DNA of 64,000 nt from Desulfospira sp963664655. GTDB taxonomy: Bacteria > Desulfobacterota > Desulfobacteria > Desulfobacterales > Desulfobacteraceae. Positions 50,520-59,253 of the stretch are shown piece by piece. The DNA is taken from assembly GCA_963664655.2 (NCBI GenBank), contig OY761554.1:2294001-2358000 (forward strand), in the 5' to 3' direction. Made by a program: the position numbers and the translations under genes. Below the pieces are notes generated by a model, which searched no databases, was not told the origin of the DNA, and worked only from the letters and a program-made list of their open reading frames with translations. The stretch's first letter is position 1, and the number at the start of each line of letters is the position of its first letter.

Positions 50520-52115
50520 TTGTTTGAAAAAAAAACCGTTCCTGGTATGCCTGACTTGGTTTATTTCCCATCCATTCTCAGCGGTTTGATGCTCACGGCC
50601 GGGTTCCCTTCCCTGGACCTGAATGTGCTGATGTTTGTGGCCCTGGTCCCTTTTCTGGTCTCCCTTGAGGCCCTGAATCCGCGGCAGACGTTCTATGCCG
50701 GGATTTTCATGGGGATTTGCCATTATATCACCCTGATCTACTGGATTGTTCCCACCCTGTCCACCTATGGCGGGCTTCATCCGGTGCTGTCCCTGTCCGC
50801 CCTGATGCTGCTGTCAATCTACCTGTCCCTTTTTTTCGGTCTGTTTGCCTTTGGCATAAAAAAACTGAACCCGCCCCCGGCCGTGCTTCCCCTGGCAGGG
50901 GGCTGCCTCTGGGTGGGCCTTGAGTGGATCAGGACCTATGCGTTGACCGGGTTTCCCTGGGGGGCTTTGGGGTACAGCCAGTATGCCAACCTGTGCCTGA
51001 TCCAGGCCGCAGACCTTGCCGGGGTTCTGGGCATTTCGTTTCTGATTCTGGTAAGCAACCATGTCATCGCGTTATGCTGGCAGTTCTTTGACCCGTCTTT
51101 TGCCGGTAAAAGGCCTGCAAAAAAACAGGTTCTGGCCTGCCTGGCTTATGGAATGATTCTGTTGGGTGCTGTGCTGGGGTACGGCCGGCATAGAATCCAT
51201 ACCATGGATCAGATCATGGCCGCCTGTCCCGGTCCCACGGTTTCCGTTATCCAGGGCAATATCCGGCAGGACCTTAAATGGAGCCGGGAATTTAGAACAT
51301 CCACCATGGAAAAATACGGGGCACTGTCCCTTGAAGCGGCCCGATCCAACCCGGATCTTCTGGTATGGCCTGAAACCGCCCTGCCGTTTTACTATGGCTA
51401 TGATATGGATTATACCCCGGTGATGGATCAGATTGTCCAACGGGCCGGGGCCTGTTTTTTAATCGGCAGCCCGGCCTTTGAAAGAACCCGGGAAAGCATT
51501 TTATTTTTTAACCGGGCCACCATGCTCGATCCCCTTGCCCTTGAGACCGGTCATTATGACAAAACCCACCTGGTTCCCTTTGGGGAGTATGTCCCCTTTG
51601 GAGGAATTCTTCAATTTTTGGGCAAGCTTACCGAGCAGGCCGGTGATTTTACCCCGGGGCATACCGGGTTTGTCCCTTTAACCTTTGCCGCCAAAGACAA
51701 CCGGAAATTTCAAACCGGGGTCCTGATCTGTTTTGAGATCCTCTTTCCCGCCATTTCCGCGAAGTTTACCCGGGCCGGGGCTGATTTTCTGACCACCACC
51801 ACCAATGATGCCTGGTTTGGCAGAACCTCGGCCCCGTTTCAGCATTTTTCCATCGCTGTTTTAAGGGCTGTTGAGAACCGGCGAAGCATTGTCCGCGCCG
51901 CCAACACCGGAATATCCGGGTTTATCGATCCGGCCGGGCGGATTGTGGAACAGACCGCCTTGTTCGAGGATGCCGTTATCACCCAAAAGGTGCCGGTGAT
52001 AACGGACATCACCGTCTACTCCCGGCATCCGGATGTGTTTGGTTTAACCGCACTGGTTGCATTCCTGGCAGTCTTTGTGGTAAAAGCTGTAAAAAAACCC
52101 TTGAGGAGACCCTAA
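50520..52115 (+). CDS. lnt: Apolipoprotein N-acyltransferase
   Basis: 531 residues from a TTG start (AAGG about 10 bp upstream). The N-terminal half has six or so membrane helices, including GLEWIRTYALTGFPWGALGYSQ. The C-terminal nitrilase domain has the catalytic Glu in VWPETALPFYYG (about 284), Lys in YDKTHLVPFGEYVPFG (about 348) and Cys in GVLICFEILFP (404). It acylates the N-terminal cysteine of lipoproteins in the inner membrane. prfB begins 4 bp downstream. Confidence 0.95.
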   Translation: MFEKKTVPGMPDLVYFPSILSGLMLTAGFPSLDLNVLMFVALVPFLVSLEALNPRQTFYAGIFMGICHYITLIYWIVPTLSTYGGLHPVLSLSALMLLSIYLSLFFGLFAFGIKKLNPPPAVLPLAGGCLWVGLEWIRTYALTGFPWGALGYSQYANLCLIQAADLAGVLGISFLILVSNHVIALCWQFFDPSFAGKRPAKKQVLACLAYGMILLGAVLGYGRHRIHTMDQIMAACPGPTVSVIQGNIRQDLKWSREFRTSTMEKYGALSLEAARSNPDLLVWPETALPFYYGYDMDYTPVMDQIVQRAGACFLIGSPAFERTRESILFFNRATMLDPLALETGHYDKTHLVPFGEYVPFGGILQFLGKLTEQAGDFTPGHTGFVPLTFAAKDNRKFQTGVLICFEILFPAISAKFTRAGADFLTTTTNDAWFGRTSAPFQHFSIAVLRAVENRRSIVRAANTGISGFIDPAGRIVEQTALFEDAVITQKVPVITDITVYSRHPDVFGLTALVAFLAVFVVKAVKKPLRRP

Positions 52116-52118
52116 GTC

Positions 52119-53208
52119 ATGAGTGCAGAATTAAAACAAGCCCTGTTAAACCTTACCGCCAAAGCCGAAAAGCTCAAGGAGTATCTTTGACCTGCCGGTC
52201 AAGCTCAAACGCCTCCGGGAAATAGAACATTTCAGTGCCAGAGAGGATTTCTGGCATGATGCAGACAAGGCCACAGCCCTGTTAAGGGAGCAGAATATTC
52301 TTTCAAACCTCGTGGACACCTGTGACTCCATCTTCGGCGAGATTGATGATGCCAATGTCCTTTTGGAACTGGCCAGGGAAGAAGAGGACCGGGAAAGCGA
52401 GCAGGAAGTGGCCGGCCTGGTCAAAGCCCTTGAACAAAAGATTAAAAAATTCTCCCTGGACATTACCCTGGACAGCGAGGACGACACCAGGAATGCCCTG
52501 GTGTCCATCAATGCCGGTGCCGGGGGCACAGACTCCCAGGACTGGGCAGAGATGCTGTTTCGCATGTATACCCGCTGGATCGATAAAAAAGGGTATAAAA
52601 TGAAGGTGATTGACTATCAGCCCGGTGACGAGGCCGGGATCAAAGGCGTCACCCTCCAGGTTTCAGGAGAAAACTGCTATGGCTTCATGAAGGTGGAATC
52701 CGGTGTCCACCGCCTGGTCAGAATCTCCCCGTTCAATGCCAGCGGAAAACGGCACACCTCATTTGCCTCGGTGTTTGTCTATCCTGAAATCAAAGATGAG
52801 ATTAAAATTGATATTGATGAAGGGGACCTGCGCATTGATGTCTACCGGGCCAGCGGTTCCGGAGGGCAGCATGTCAACAAGACCAGTTCGGCCGTGCGCA
52901 TCACCCATCTGCCCACCGGTGTGGTGGTCCAGTGCCAGCAGGAGCCGTCCCAGCACCGGAACAAGGAAATTGCCATGAAGGTTCTCAAGTCCCGGCTTTA
53001 TCGGCTTGAGCAGGAAAAACAGGACCAGAAAATGCAAAGCCTCTATGAAGGCAAAGACGACATTGCCTTTGGCAACCAGATCCGGTCCTATGTCCTTCAC
53101 CCCTACCGGCTGGTAAAAGACCACCGGACCAGCCAGGAGATCGGCGATGTGGACCGGGTCCTGAACGGCGATCTTGATCCGTTTATTGAAGGGGTGCTGC
53201 TGTCTTGA
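52119..53208 (+). CDS. prfB: Peptide chain release factor 2, with programmed +1 frameshift
   Basis: The ATG at 52119 opens MSAELKQALLNLTAKAEKLKEYL and meets an in-frame TGA at 52188-52190. Reading shifts +1 at CTT TGA C to give ...YL-DLPVKLKRLREIEHF and runs to 53208, about 363 residues in all. The site AAGGAGTATCTTTGAC has the internal Shine-Dalgarno 3 nt before CTT, as in other bacteria. The RF2 body has the GGQ loop in RASGSGGQHVNKTSSAVRI (about 248). It terminates translation at UGA and UAA. The shift makes expression sensitive to RF2 level. Confidence 0.97.
52175..52190 (+). promoter_or_regulatory. RF2 programmed +1 frameshift signal
   Basis: AAGGAG, 3-nt spacer TAT, slippery CTT and stop TGA followed by C, in the arrangement conserved in most bacterial prfB genes. 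When RF2 is scarce, ribosomes pause at UGA and slip +1. Confidence 0.95.
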
Positions 53209-53277
53209 ATAGCTTTTAGCCGTTAGCCATTGGCTTTCAGGTATGGCTAACCGCTAATAGCTAACAGCGAATAAACA
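53209..53277. terminator. Hairpin between prfB and the HD-domain gene
   Basis: TAGCCGTTAGCCAT pairs imperfectly with ATGGCTAACCGCTAATAGC around a short loop. It could be a weak terminator or a small REP-like palindrome; no U tract follows. Confidence 0.4.
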
Positions 53278-53838
53278 ATGAATCCAGAAAAAATTATCGA
53301 CAAATATTACCCGCCGGGCTCCAGTCTAAATGCCCTGCTCAAGGACCACGGACACAAAGTGGCCCAAAAAAGCCTTGAAATTGCCAAAAACCTTCCCCAG
53401 AACCAGCGGGCGCTTCTGGACCTGAAGTTTTTGAAAAAGGCCGCCATTCTCCACGATATCGGCATCTTTAAAACCAGTTCCCCGGCCATTGGGTGCAGGG
53501 GGGATCTGCCGTATATCTGTCACGGGTACCTGGGCAGGGAAATTCTGGATAACGAAGGGCTTGACCCGGCCTATGGCCTGGTGGCCGAACGGCATACCGG
53601 TGCCGGCATCACCCTTGAGAACATTGTCAGCAACAACCTGCCTCTCCCCCGCCGGGACCTGGTTCCCGTAACCCTGGAAGAAAAAATTATCTGCTGCGCG
53701 GACAAATATTTTTCAAAAAATCCCAAAAATGCAGACCGGAAAATGACAGCCGAGAAAATTTTGAAAAAGCTGAACAAAATCAGTCCGGACCATGGGCAGC
53801 GGTTTGCTGTCTGGGTTAAAGAGTTTAAGCTTAAATAG
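53278..53838 (+). CDS. HD-domain hydrolase
   Basis: 186 residues. HD superfamily metal-binding residues are visible: His in HKVAQKSLEIA, HD pair in AAILHDIGIFKTSSPAIG, and His residues in YICHGYLGREIL and VAERHTGAGITLE. The CCADKYFSKNPKN segment has the last Asp. This pattern is that of HDIG-type nucleotide or phosphate-ester hydrolases, often annotated as phosphohydrolase. Substrate unknown. Probably independent of the lnt-prfB pair. Confidence 0.88.
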   Translation: MNPEKIIDKYYPPGSSLNALLKDHGHKVAQKSLEIAKNLPQNQRALLDLKFLKKAAILHDIGIFKTSSPAIGCRGDLPYICHGYLGREILDNEGLDPAYGLVAERHTGAGITLENIVSNNLPLPRRDLVPVTLEEKIICCADKYFSKNPKNADRKMTAEKILKKLNKISPDHGQRFAVWVKEFKLK

Positions 53839-53849
53839 TGTTCAGACAC

Positions 53850-54734
53850 TTAAGAAACGGGGAAATCTTCATATATGGCGGGAAAATGCGCTTTGTCAAA
53901 AGACATATTAAGAAGCATTTTTTCAATGGTCTCCTTGTGTTCTCCATCCGATAAAAAGTGGACATAGACCGGATAGTGATACCGGGCAGATCCCTGGACA
54001 ATAAAAACGCGCTTTTCCTCAAGGAGGCGGGACACAAAACACCTGGGCAGAAAAAGCGTGCCGCCGTTTTCCAAGAAAAAATTTAAGGCCAGTTTGGCTG
54101 AGTTGGTTCGCAGGGCAGGGCGGGGAAGCAAATCCATTGACTGGGCATAGGCAACGGAAGGGCTTTTCCCCCAGTCAACCAGGATATAATCGAGTTTCAA
54201 AGCTTCGTCCAGGCCCATATCCGGGCTCAGGCAAAGCATGACCAGCTCAACTTCCCCCATTTTTCGGGAAACAAGGCTGGGCATGGGCAGGGCATCATAG
54301 GAAAAACAGATATCAATCCGCCGTTCCAGCACTTCTCTTATCAGGGTGTCATGGGGTTCTACCGAAACGGAAAAGGTCATTCCGGGCAGGGTGTGATGAA
54401 GATGGCTCACCAGGGGCAGCAGCATCTTTTCCCACAGGCTTGAGACGCCGCCAATCTGTAAAGAAGGCCTTGGCTCTTCTTCCAGGGAAAGGGTTGTGCA
54501 GGCTTTATCCCAGGCCTGTAAGACCTCTTTTGCGTGACGGACCAGTTTCTCGCCATAATGGGTCAGCTGGATGTTATGCCGTTGCCGGTTAAACAGCGGC
54601 CGCCCCACTTCCTGCTCAAGGAGCCGGACCCTCGCGCTGACAGCCGACTGGGTTACGTTCAGCCTGTTGGCGGCCTTGCCAAAATGGCGGGTTTGAACCA
54701 GTTCCATAAAAGTCTTGAGCAGTTCTGTATCCAT
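53850..54734 (-). CDS. LysR-family transcriptional regulator (HdfR-like)
   Basis: 294 residues. The N-terminal winged helix is FMELVQTRHFGKAANRLNVTQSAVSARVRLLEQEVGRPLFNRQRHNIQLTHYGEKLV. The periplasmic-binding-protein-like effector domain follows (LQIGGVSSLWEKMLLPLVSHLHHTLPGM...). The N-terminal half is close to HdfR, but the effector domain cannot be assigned to a ligand. It is convergent with the HD-domain gene and diverges from the small exported protein. Confidence 0.9.
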   Translation of the reverse strand: MDTELLKTFMELVQTRHFGKAANRLNVTQSAVSARVRLLEQEVGRPLFNRQRHNIQLTHYGEKLVRHAKEVLQAWDKACTTLSLEEEPRPSLQIGGVSSLWEKMLLPLVSHLHHTLPGMTFSVSVEPHDTLIREVLERRIDICFSYDALPMPSLVSRKMGEVELVMLCLSPDMGLDEALKLDYILVDWGKSPSVAYAQSMDLLPRPALRTNSAKLALNFFLENGGTLFLPRCFVSRLLEEKRVFIVQGSARYHYPVYVHFLSDGEHKETIEKMLLNMSFDKAHFPAIYEDFPVS

Positions 54735-54868
54735 AAGCGGTAATCAACGACAATTTTTTTTTATCAATTCAATCATTTTATTTTGTTTTACCAGGAAATA
54801 GAAAGAAGATAAATAAGTATGCGCCTGAAGGCTGTATAATTAACGCATATTTTTTAAAGGAGCAAATA

Positions 54869-55093
54869 ATGAAAAAATTGATTACCCTTGCCGCTGCCCT
54901 TACCATCATGTTAACGGCACCGGCCGTATGGGCAACGGAACAGGATGGGCCGGCTGAGGATGATTGCCGGGCAATGGCCGTAGAACAGAATATCCCGGAA
55001 GACGAGGTCGAGCAGTTTGTTGCAGATTGTCTGGCTGACCTGGCAAAGACTGAATCTGGCGAACAGAATGAGGAAGCCCCGGTAAAAGAATAA
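54869..55093 (+). CDS. Small exported acidic protein
   Basis: 74 residues. A clear signal peptide (KKLITLAAALTIMLTAPAVWA, cleavage after AWA) and an acidic mature part of about 52 residues with two cysteines (DDCRAMA and VADCLAD), which may form a disulfide. AAAGGAG precedes the ATG by about 7 bp and a strong terminator follows. No known family; function unknown. Confidence 0.75.
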   Translation: MKKLITLAAALTIMLTAPAVWATEQDGPAEDDCRAMAVEQNIPEDEVEQFVADCLADLAKTESGEQNEEAPVKE

Positions 55094-55107
55094 GACATAT
55101 GTCCCAA

Positions 55108-55144
55108 AAAATGGTTCCCGGCCAATGCCGGGAACCATTTTGAC
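55108..55144 (+). terminator. Rho-independent terminator
   Basis: AAAATGGTTCCCGGC, a short CAAT loop and GCCGGGAACCATTTT form a perfect stem with A- and T-rich flanks. It follows the small exported protein and could also act on the opposite strand for the HD-GYP gene. Confidence 0.88.
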
Positions 55145-55209
55145 TTTAATCCGCTGTGTTCCGGCAAAAGGGGCACAGGGATAAAAGATCTTCGTAAATT
55201 ACAGGTCCC

Positions 55210-56319
55210 TCAGACCTGGTTTAATGCCTGACGTTCTTCTTCGTGATCTGCAAATTCCAGGGCAACCAGGCGGAAAGCCTCCTGCTGCTCCATAAAGGCA
55301 TTGATCACATCCGGATCAAAATGGCTGCCGCTGTCGTTGAGCATGATTTCTCTGGCCTTGGCATGGGTAAAGGGCGGTTTGTATATCCTTTGGCTGATCA
55401 GGGCATCGTAAACATCGGCCACGGCCATGATGCGGCCGGACAAGGGAATATCCTGGGCCTTGATCCCCAAAGGATAGCCCGTGCCGTCCCATTTTTCGTG
55501 GTGGCTGTACCCGATCTCCCGGGCGATCTGCAAAAATGCGCTGACCTGGCGCTCCTCCATGGCCGCTTCCGCCTTAAGAATCGTTTCTTTGCTGTAGTCG
55601 GTATGTTTTTTCATGATGGTGAATTCCTGGTCAGTGAGTTTACCGGGCTTGAGCAGAATGGCGTCGGGCACACCGACTTTCCCGATGTCATGCAGGGGGG
55701 CCGACTTATATAGAAGCCTGACCGTGTTATCATCAAGAACGGTTGAAAATTTGGGGTTTTTTTGCAGGGTCCGGGCCAGAATTTCAACATATTTCTGGGT
55801 CCGGATGATATGGCCGCCGGTTTCATTGTCCCGGGTTTCAGCCAAGGCCGCAAGGCTGTATATGGTGACCTCCCGGGTCAGTTCCAGTTCCCTTGTCCGC
55901 TCCAGGATCAGGTCTTCAAGGCGGTCCCGGTGCATTTTCAGCTCCACATGGTTGCGGACCCGGGCCTTGACCAGGGGCGGGCTGACCGGTTTGATCAGGT
56001 AGTCCACGGCCCCGAGCTCCAGGCCCTTTTTTTCATCTTCCAGTTCGTTCATGGCCGTGACAAAAATAATGGGAATATTGCGGGTGTCCGGGTTGCTTTT
56101 CAGGGTTTCGGCCACCTGGTACCCGTTCATTTCCGGCATCATGATGTCCAAAAGGATGAGATCCGGCGGATTCTCTGACTGGGCGATCTTGATGGCGACA
56201 TTTCCGTTAAGGGCCGCTTTAACCTTATATTCGGCCTTTAAGATGCCCACCAGTACATCAATGTTTTCCGGAGTATCGTCAACCACCAGAATGGTTCTTT
56301 TTTCCGGCTCTATGATCAT
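55210..56319 (-). CDS. Response regulator with HD-GYP domain (c-di-GMP phosphodiesterase)
   Basis: 369 residues. Receiver domain (about 8-125): acidic pair in ILVVDDTPE, Asp in LILLDIMMPEMNG, IIFVTAM and the Lys in DYLIKPVSPP. A coiled-coil (HVELKMHRDRLEDLILERTRELE) leads to HD-GYP (about 155-345) with ETGGHIIRTQKYV, PLHDIGKVGVPDAILLKPGKLTDQE, HHEKWDGTGYPLGI and IMAVADVYDALISQR. The catalytic metal ligands look intact, so degradation of cyclic di-GMP is likely. GGAGGG precedes the ATG. Confidence 0.94.
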   Translation of the reverse strand: MIIEPEKRTILVVDDTPENIDVLVGILKAEYKVKAALNGNVAIKIAQSENPPDLILLDIMMPEMNGYQVAETLKSNPDTRNIPIIFVTAMNELEDEKKGLELGAVDYLIKPVSPPLVKARVRNHVELKMHRDRLEDLILERTRELELTREVTIYSLAALAETRDNETGGHIIRTQKYVEILARTLQKNPKFSTVLDDNTVRLLYKSAPLHDIGKVGVPDAILLKPGKLTDQEFTIMKKHTDYSKETILKAEAAMEERQVSAFLQIAREIGYSHHEKWDGTGYPLGIKAQDIPLSGRIMAVADVYDALISQRIYKPPFTHAKAREIMLNDSGSHFDPDVINAFMEQQEAFRLVALEFADHEEERQALNQV

Positions 56320-56688
56320 GGGTTATCCCTCCAGGTTGATTTTCAATCGCAATTATTCAGGGAAGCTGCACCCTTTATGAATGGATATGGCTTGACTTCC
56401 CATCACAAGTTCGGCCGATGGTACAACAGCAGGAAATTTTGAATACTCCGCTTAAATCAAAGGTTCAGACAGCGATATTTGCAAATTTTTTCGGCTTGAA
56501 ATTCAACTTTAAGTGCGGCCTGCAATTTCAACATCTCATATTATACGTTTCAAATGTACCAGCCGGACCGGTCGAATACAAGTCTAAATTTAACGGAGAC
56601 CGGGGGCCGGAGACCGGAAGCCGGATCCGGGGATCGATCCGCCCCGCCCCCATTTTTTATATTGGTGCTTTAAAAAAATAACCGGAAC
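56320..56688. other. Intergenic region, nothing recognised
   Basis: 369 bp between the HD-GYP and Pta genes, both minus strand. It contains GGAGACC/GCCGGAGACCGG-type short repeats around 56598-56640 similar to those at 61331-61363, and no credible gene. Confidence 0.5.
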
Positions 56689-58803
56689 CTATGGGGCTTC
56701 AGAGAGGCGGCCTGCTTCCTGGGCCTGAATCGCCGTGATCGCCACGGTATTGACGATATCCGCCACCAGGCATCCCCGGCTCAGGTCGTTGACCGGTTTG
56801 TTCAGCCCCTGGAGAACAGGCCCGACCGCCACAGCCCCCGAAGACCGCTGAACCGCCTTGTAGGTGTTGTTTCCTGTGTTAAGGTCCGGGAAGATGAGGA
56901 CCGTGGCCTTTCCGGCCACCGGGGAGTCCGGCAATTTGGTCCGGGCCACGTCAGGCTCCACCGCCGCATCGTACTGGATGGGGCCTTCCACTAACAGATC
57001 CGGCCGTTTTTCCTTGACCAGGCTGGTGGCCAGGCGGACCTTATCCACATCCTTGCCTTTGCCGGAACTTCCCGTGGAATAGGACAGCAGGGCAACCCGG
57101 GGCGTAATCCCGAACATCCGGGAGGTTTCAGCGGATATGATGGCGATTTCCGCCAGGGTTTCGGCATCGGGGTCCGGGTTGATGGCACAGTCCCCATAGG
57201 CCAGGACTTTATCGGCTAAGCACATGAAAAACAGGCTGGAAACCGAATTCATGCCCGGCCGGGTCTTGATGATCTCAAAGGCCGGCTTGATGGTGGCGGC
57301 GGTGCTGTGGACCGATCCTGAGACCATGCCGTCCACCAGTTCATGGTAAACCATCATGGTGCCGAAATAATTTAAATCCATTATCCGGTCGGCCGCCACT
57401 TCCCTGGGAAGCCCTTTATGTTTGCGCATTTCGTAATAGGTCTGGGTGAACAGATCTATGTACGGGGAGGTGTGGGGGTCTATAATGTCTATGCCCCCCA
57501 TACGGAATCCCATCTGGCCGATCTTTTTTAAAATTTTGTCCCGGTTGCCCAGAAGGGTAATGTCCACAATTTCCCTTCTGTACAAAATTTCAGCGGCATG
57601 GAGGATCCGTTCTTCCTCCCCTTCGGGCAGGACAATCCGTTTTTTATCGGCCTTGGCTTTCTGGATCAGCTCGAATTCAAACATCTTCGGGGTCACCGTG
57701 GTACTCTTGGTGGTAATAACCTTTTCCGACAGCCGGCCCGTGTCAACGCTCCGGTCAAAAAGGGCCAGTGCCCGGGTGATTTTCCGGTGGTCACTGGGGG
57801 AAATTACAGAACGGATTTTTTCCACTTCCACGGCGGTCTGAAAGGTATCTGTCTGAACACTGAGGACCGGAACCATGCTTTTAAAGCCCTTGATCACCTC
57901 GGCCACAGCCCCTTCGGGAACAAGGCCTCCGGTCAACAGAATGCCGGAAATCTGTTCCATGGATGTGGAAGAGATGGCCGCAAGGCAGGCCACAATGATA
58001 TCGGCCCGGTCCCCCGGGGTGATGATCAGGGTGCCGTGCTGGATCCTTGGAAGAAAATTTTTCAGCTGCATGGCGGCCACGGCAAATCCCCTGACATGGC
58101 GGTACAGCTGTTTCTCCCCGAATAATACCTCGGCGTTCAAGGCTTTGGCCACTTCTGCGACACTGGGTTTGCCGATGACGGCTTCGTCGGGAATGGCAAA
58201 AACCAGCTGTCCGCCGCTTTGTTTTCCTTGCCTGACCTGGTCCACCACCCGCTGTGACTGGCCGTCCTGAACCCGGTTGATGATAATGCCGATAATCTGG
58301 CACCCCCGCTGCTCTAAAGATTCCATGGTCAGGTTGATGGGCAGAATGGTATCTTCCAGGGTTTTTTCAGCGGCATTGGCCACCAGAAGAACCGGGCAGG
58401 CCAGATCTTTGATGATGATGGCATTGATATCAAATTCAAGGCCTGTGGTAGATGTCTTGAAATCGGTCCCTTCACAGAGAATAAAGTCCGAATACTTTTT
58501 GGCTTCATTGTATTTTTCAATGATCTGCTCAAAGACTTCTTCTTTTTTCCCCTGGGACAGCAGGGCGTCCGCATCTTTCTGGGTGATCCCGTACATGGCC
58601 TCATAAGGGATGCTGAGGCTGAACTGGGTTTTCATCAGCCCGATGTCGTGGTCCATGCCGTCTTCACAGGATTCCGGGTTGATGATGGGCCTGAAAAATC
58701 CGACCTTGTCTATTTTTCGGTGCAGCATTTCCATTACGCCCAAAGCAATAGCGGATTTGCCGCTGCCGGCTTCAGTGGCTGTAATATATAAACAGTTTGA
58801 CAT
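56689..58803 (-). CDS. pta: Phosphate acetyltransferase (long form)
   Basis: 704 residues, the long Pta architecture. N-terminal BioD-like P-loop domain (YITATEAGSGKSAIALGVMEML), a central DRTGG-type domain (about 215-330) and the C-terminal PTA_PTB catalytic domain from about 375 (FELIQKAKADKKRIVLPEGEEERILHAAEIL... LLSYSTGSSGKGKDVDKV...). It interconverts acetyl-CoA and acetyl phosphate. The acetate kinase gene is not adjacent. Confidence 0.96.
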   Translation of the reverse strand: MSNCLYITATEAGSGKSAIALGVMEMLHRKIDKVGFFRPIINPESCEDGMDHDIGLMKTQFSLSIPYEAMYGITQKDADALLSQGKKEEVFEQIIEKYNEAKKYSDFILCEGTDFKTSTTGLEFDINAIIIKDLACPVLLVANAAEKTLEDTILPINLTMESLEQRGCQIIGIIINRVQDGQSQRVVDQVRQGKQSGGQLVFAIPDEAVIGKPSVAEVAKALNAEVLFGEKQLYRHVRGFAVAAMQLKNFLPRIQHGTLIITPGDRADIIVACLAAISSTSMEQISGILLTGGLVPEGAVAEVIKGFKSMVPVLSVQTDTFQTAVEVEKIRSVISPSDHRKITRALALFDRSVDTGRLSEKVITTKSTTVTPKMFEFELIQKAKADKKRIVLPEGEEERILHAAEILYRREIVDITLLGNRDKILKKIGQMGFRMGGIDIIDPHTSPYIDLFTQTYYEMRKHKGLPREVAADRIMDLNYFGTMMVYHELVDGMVSGSVHSTAATIKPAFEIIKTRPGMNSVSSLFFMCLADKVLAYGDCAINPDPDAETLAEIAIISAETSRMFGITPRVALLSYSTGSSGKGKDVDKVRLATSLVKEKRPDLLVEGPIQYDAAVEPDVARTKLPDSPVAGKATVLIFPDLNTGNNTYKAVQRSSGAVAVGPVLQGLNKPVNDLSRGCLVADIVNTVAITAIQAQEAGRLSEAP

Positions 58804-59253
58804 GATAATTCCTTACGTTAATAAATGTTGCTAAATTTAAAGCGGCAGGGCACTTTCCGGTATATCAGGAATGCGAAATAGCGAAATGCACTGGCAAAGC
58901 CCGGATTAAAATTTAGGATCGATGCTGCCGGCTTTTATGCCTGATGGGGTTAACTATCCGTAAGCGTTCCTTAAGCAAATATTGACCGGGAAAGTTTTTT
59001 CTCAGATTGCCATAAGTTAATTGTTTCTTAACTCATATTACCTATAAGATAGATACAAGAATTGCCGGAAAAAGCAAGCCAAACAAATTATTTTTTTGTC
59101 GGCGTACCCATGAGGCCGGGGCAGGCTGTTTATAAGAAAGTCTCACTAACGCCCTGAGAAGACTTTCAATATTTGTTGTGGGCGGTGCTTGGTTGGATAA
59201 TCCAAGCCGTCCGTGACGGTTATATAGGGTTTAGACGGAGGTCCAGCCACTGC
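58804..59253. other. Intergenic region with dispersed repeat
   Basis: 450 bp between Pta and the acyl-CoA synthetase. The only recognised item is the 95-bp dispersed repeat at 59131-59225. AT-rich stretch around 58980-59100 may hold the Pta promoter. Confidence 0.5.
59131..59225 (+). repeat. Dispersed 95-bp hairpin repeat, copy 3
   Basis: Begins TATAAGAAAGTCTCAC and ends GACGGTTATATA. Almost identical to copy 4 and closely similar to copy 1 in the integron. Confidence 0.78.
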
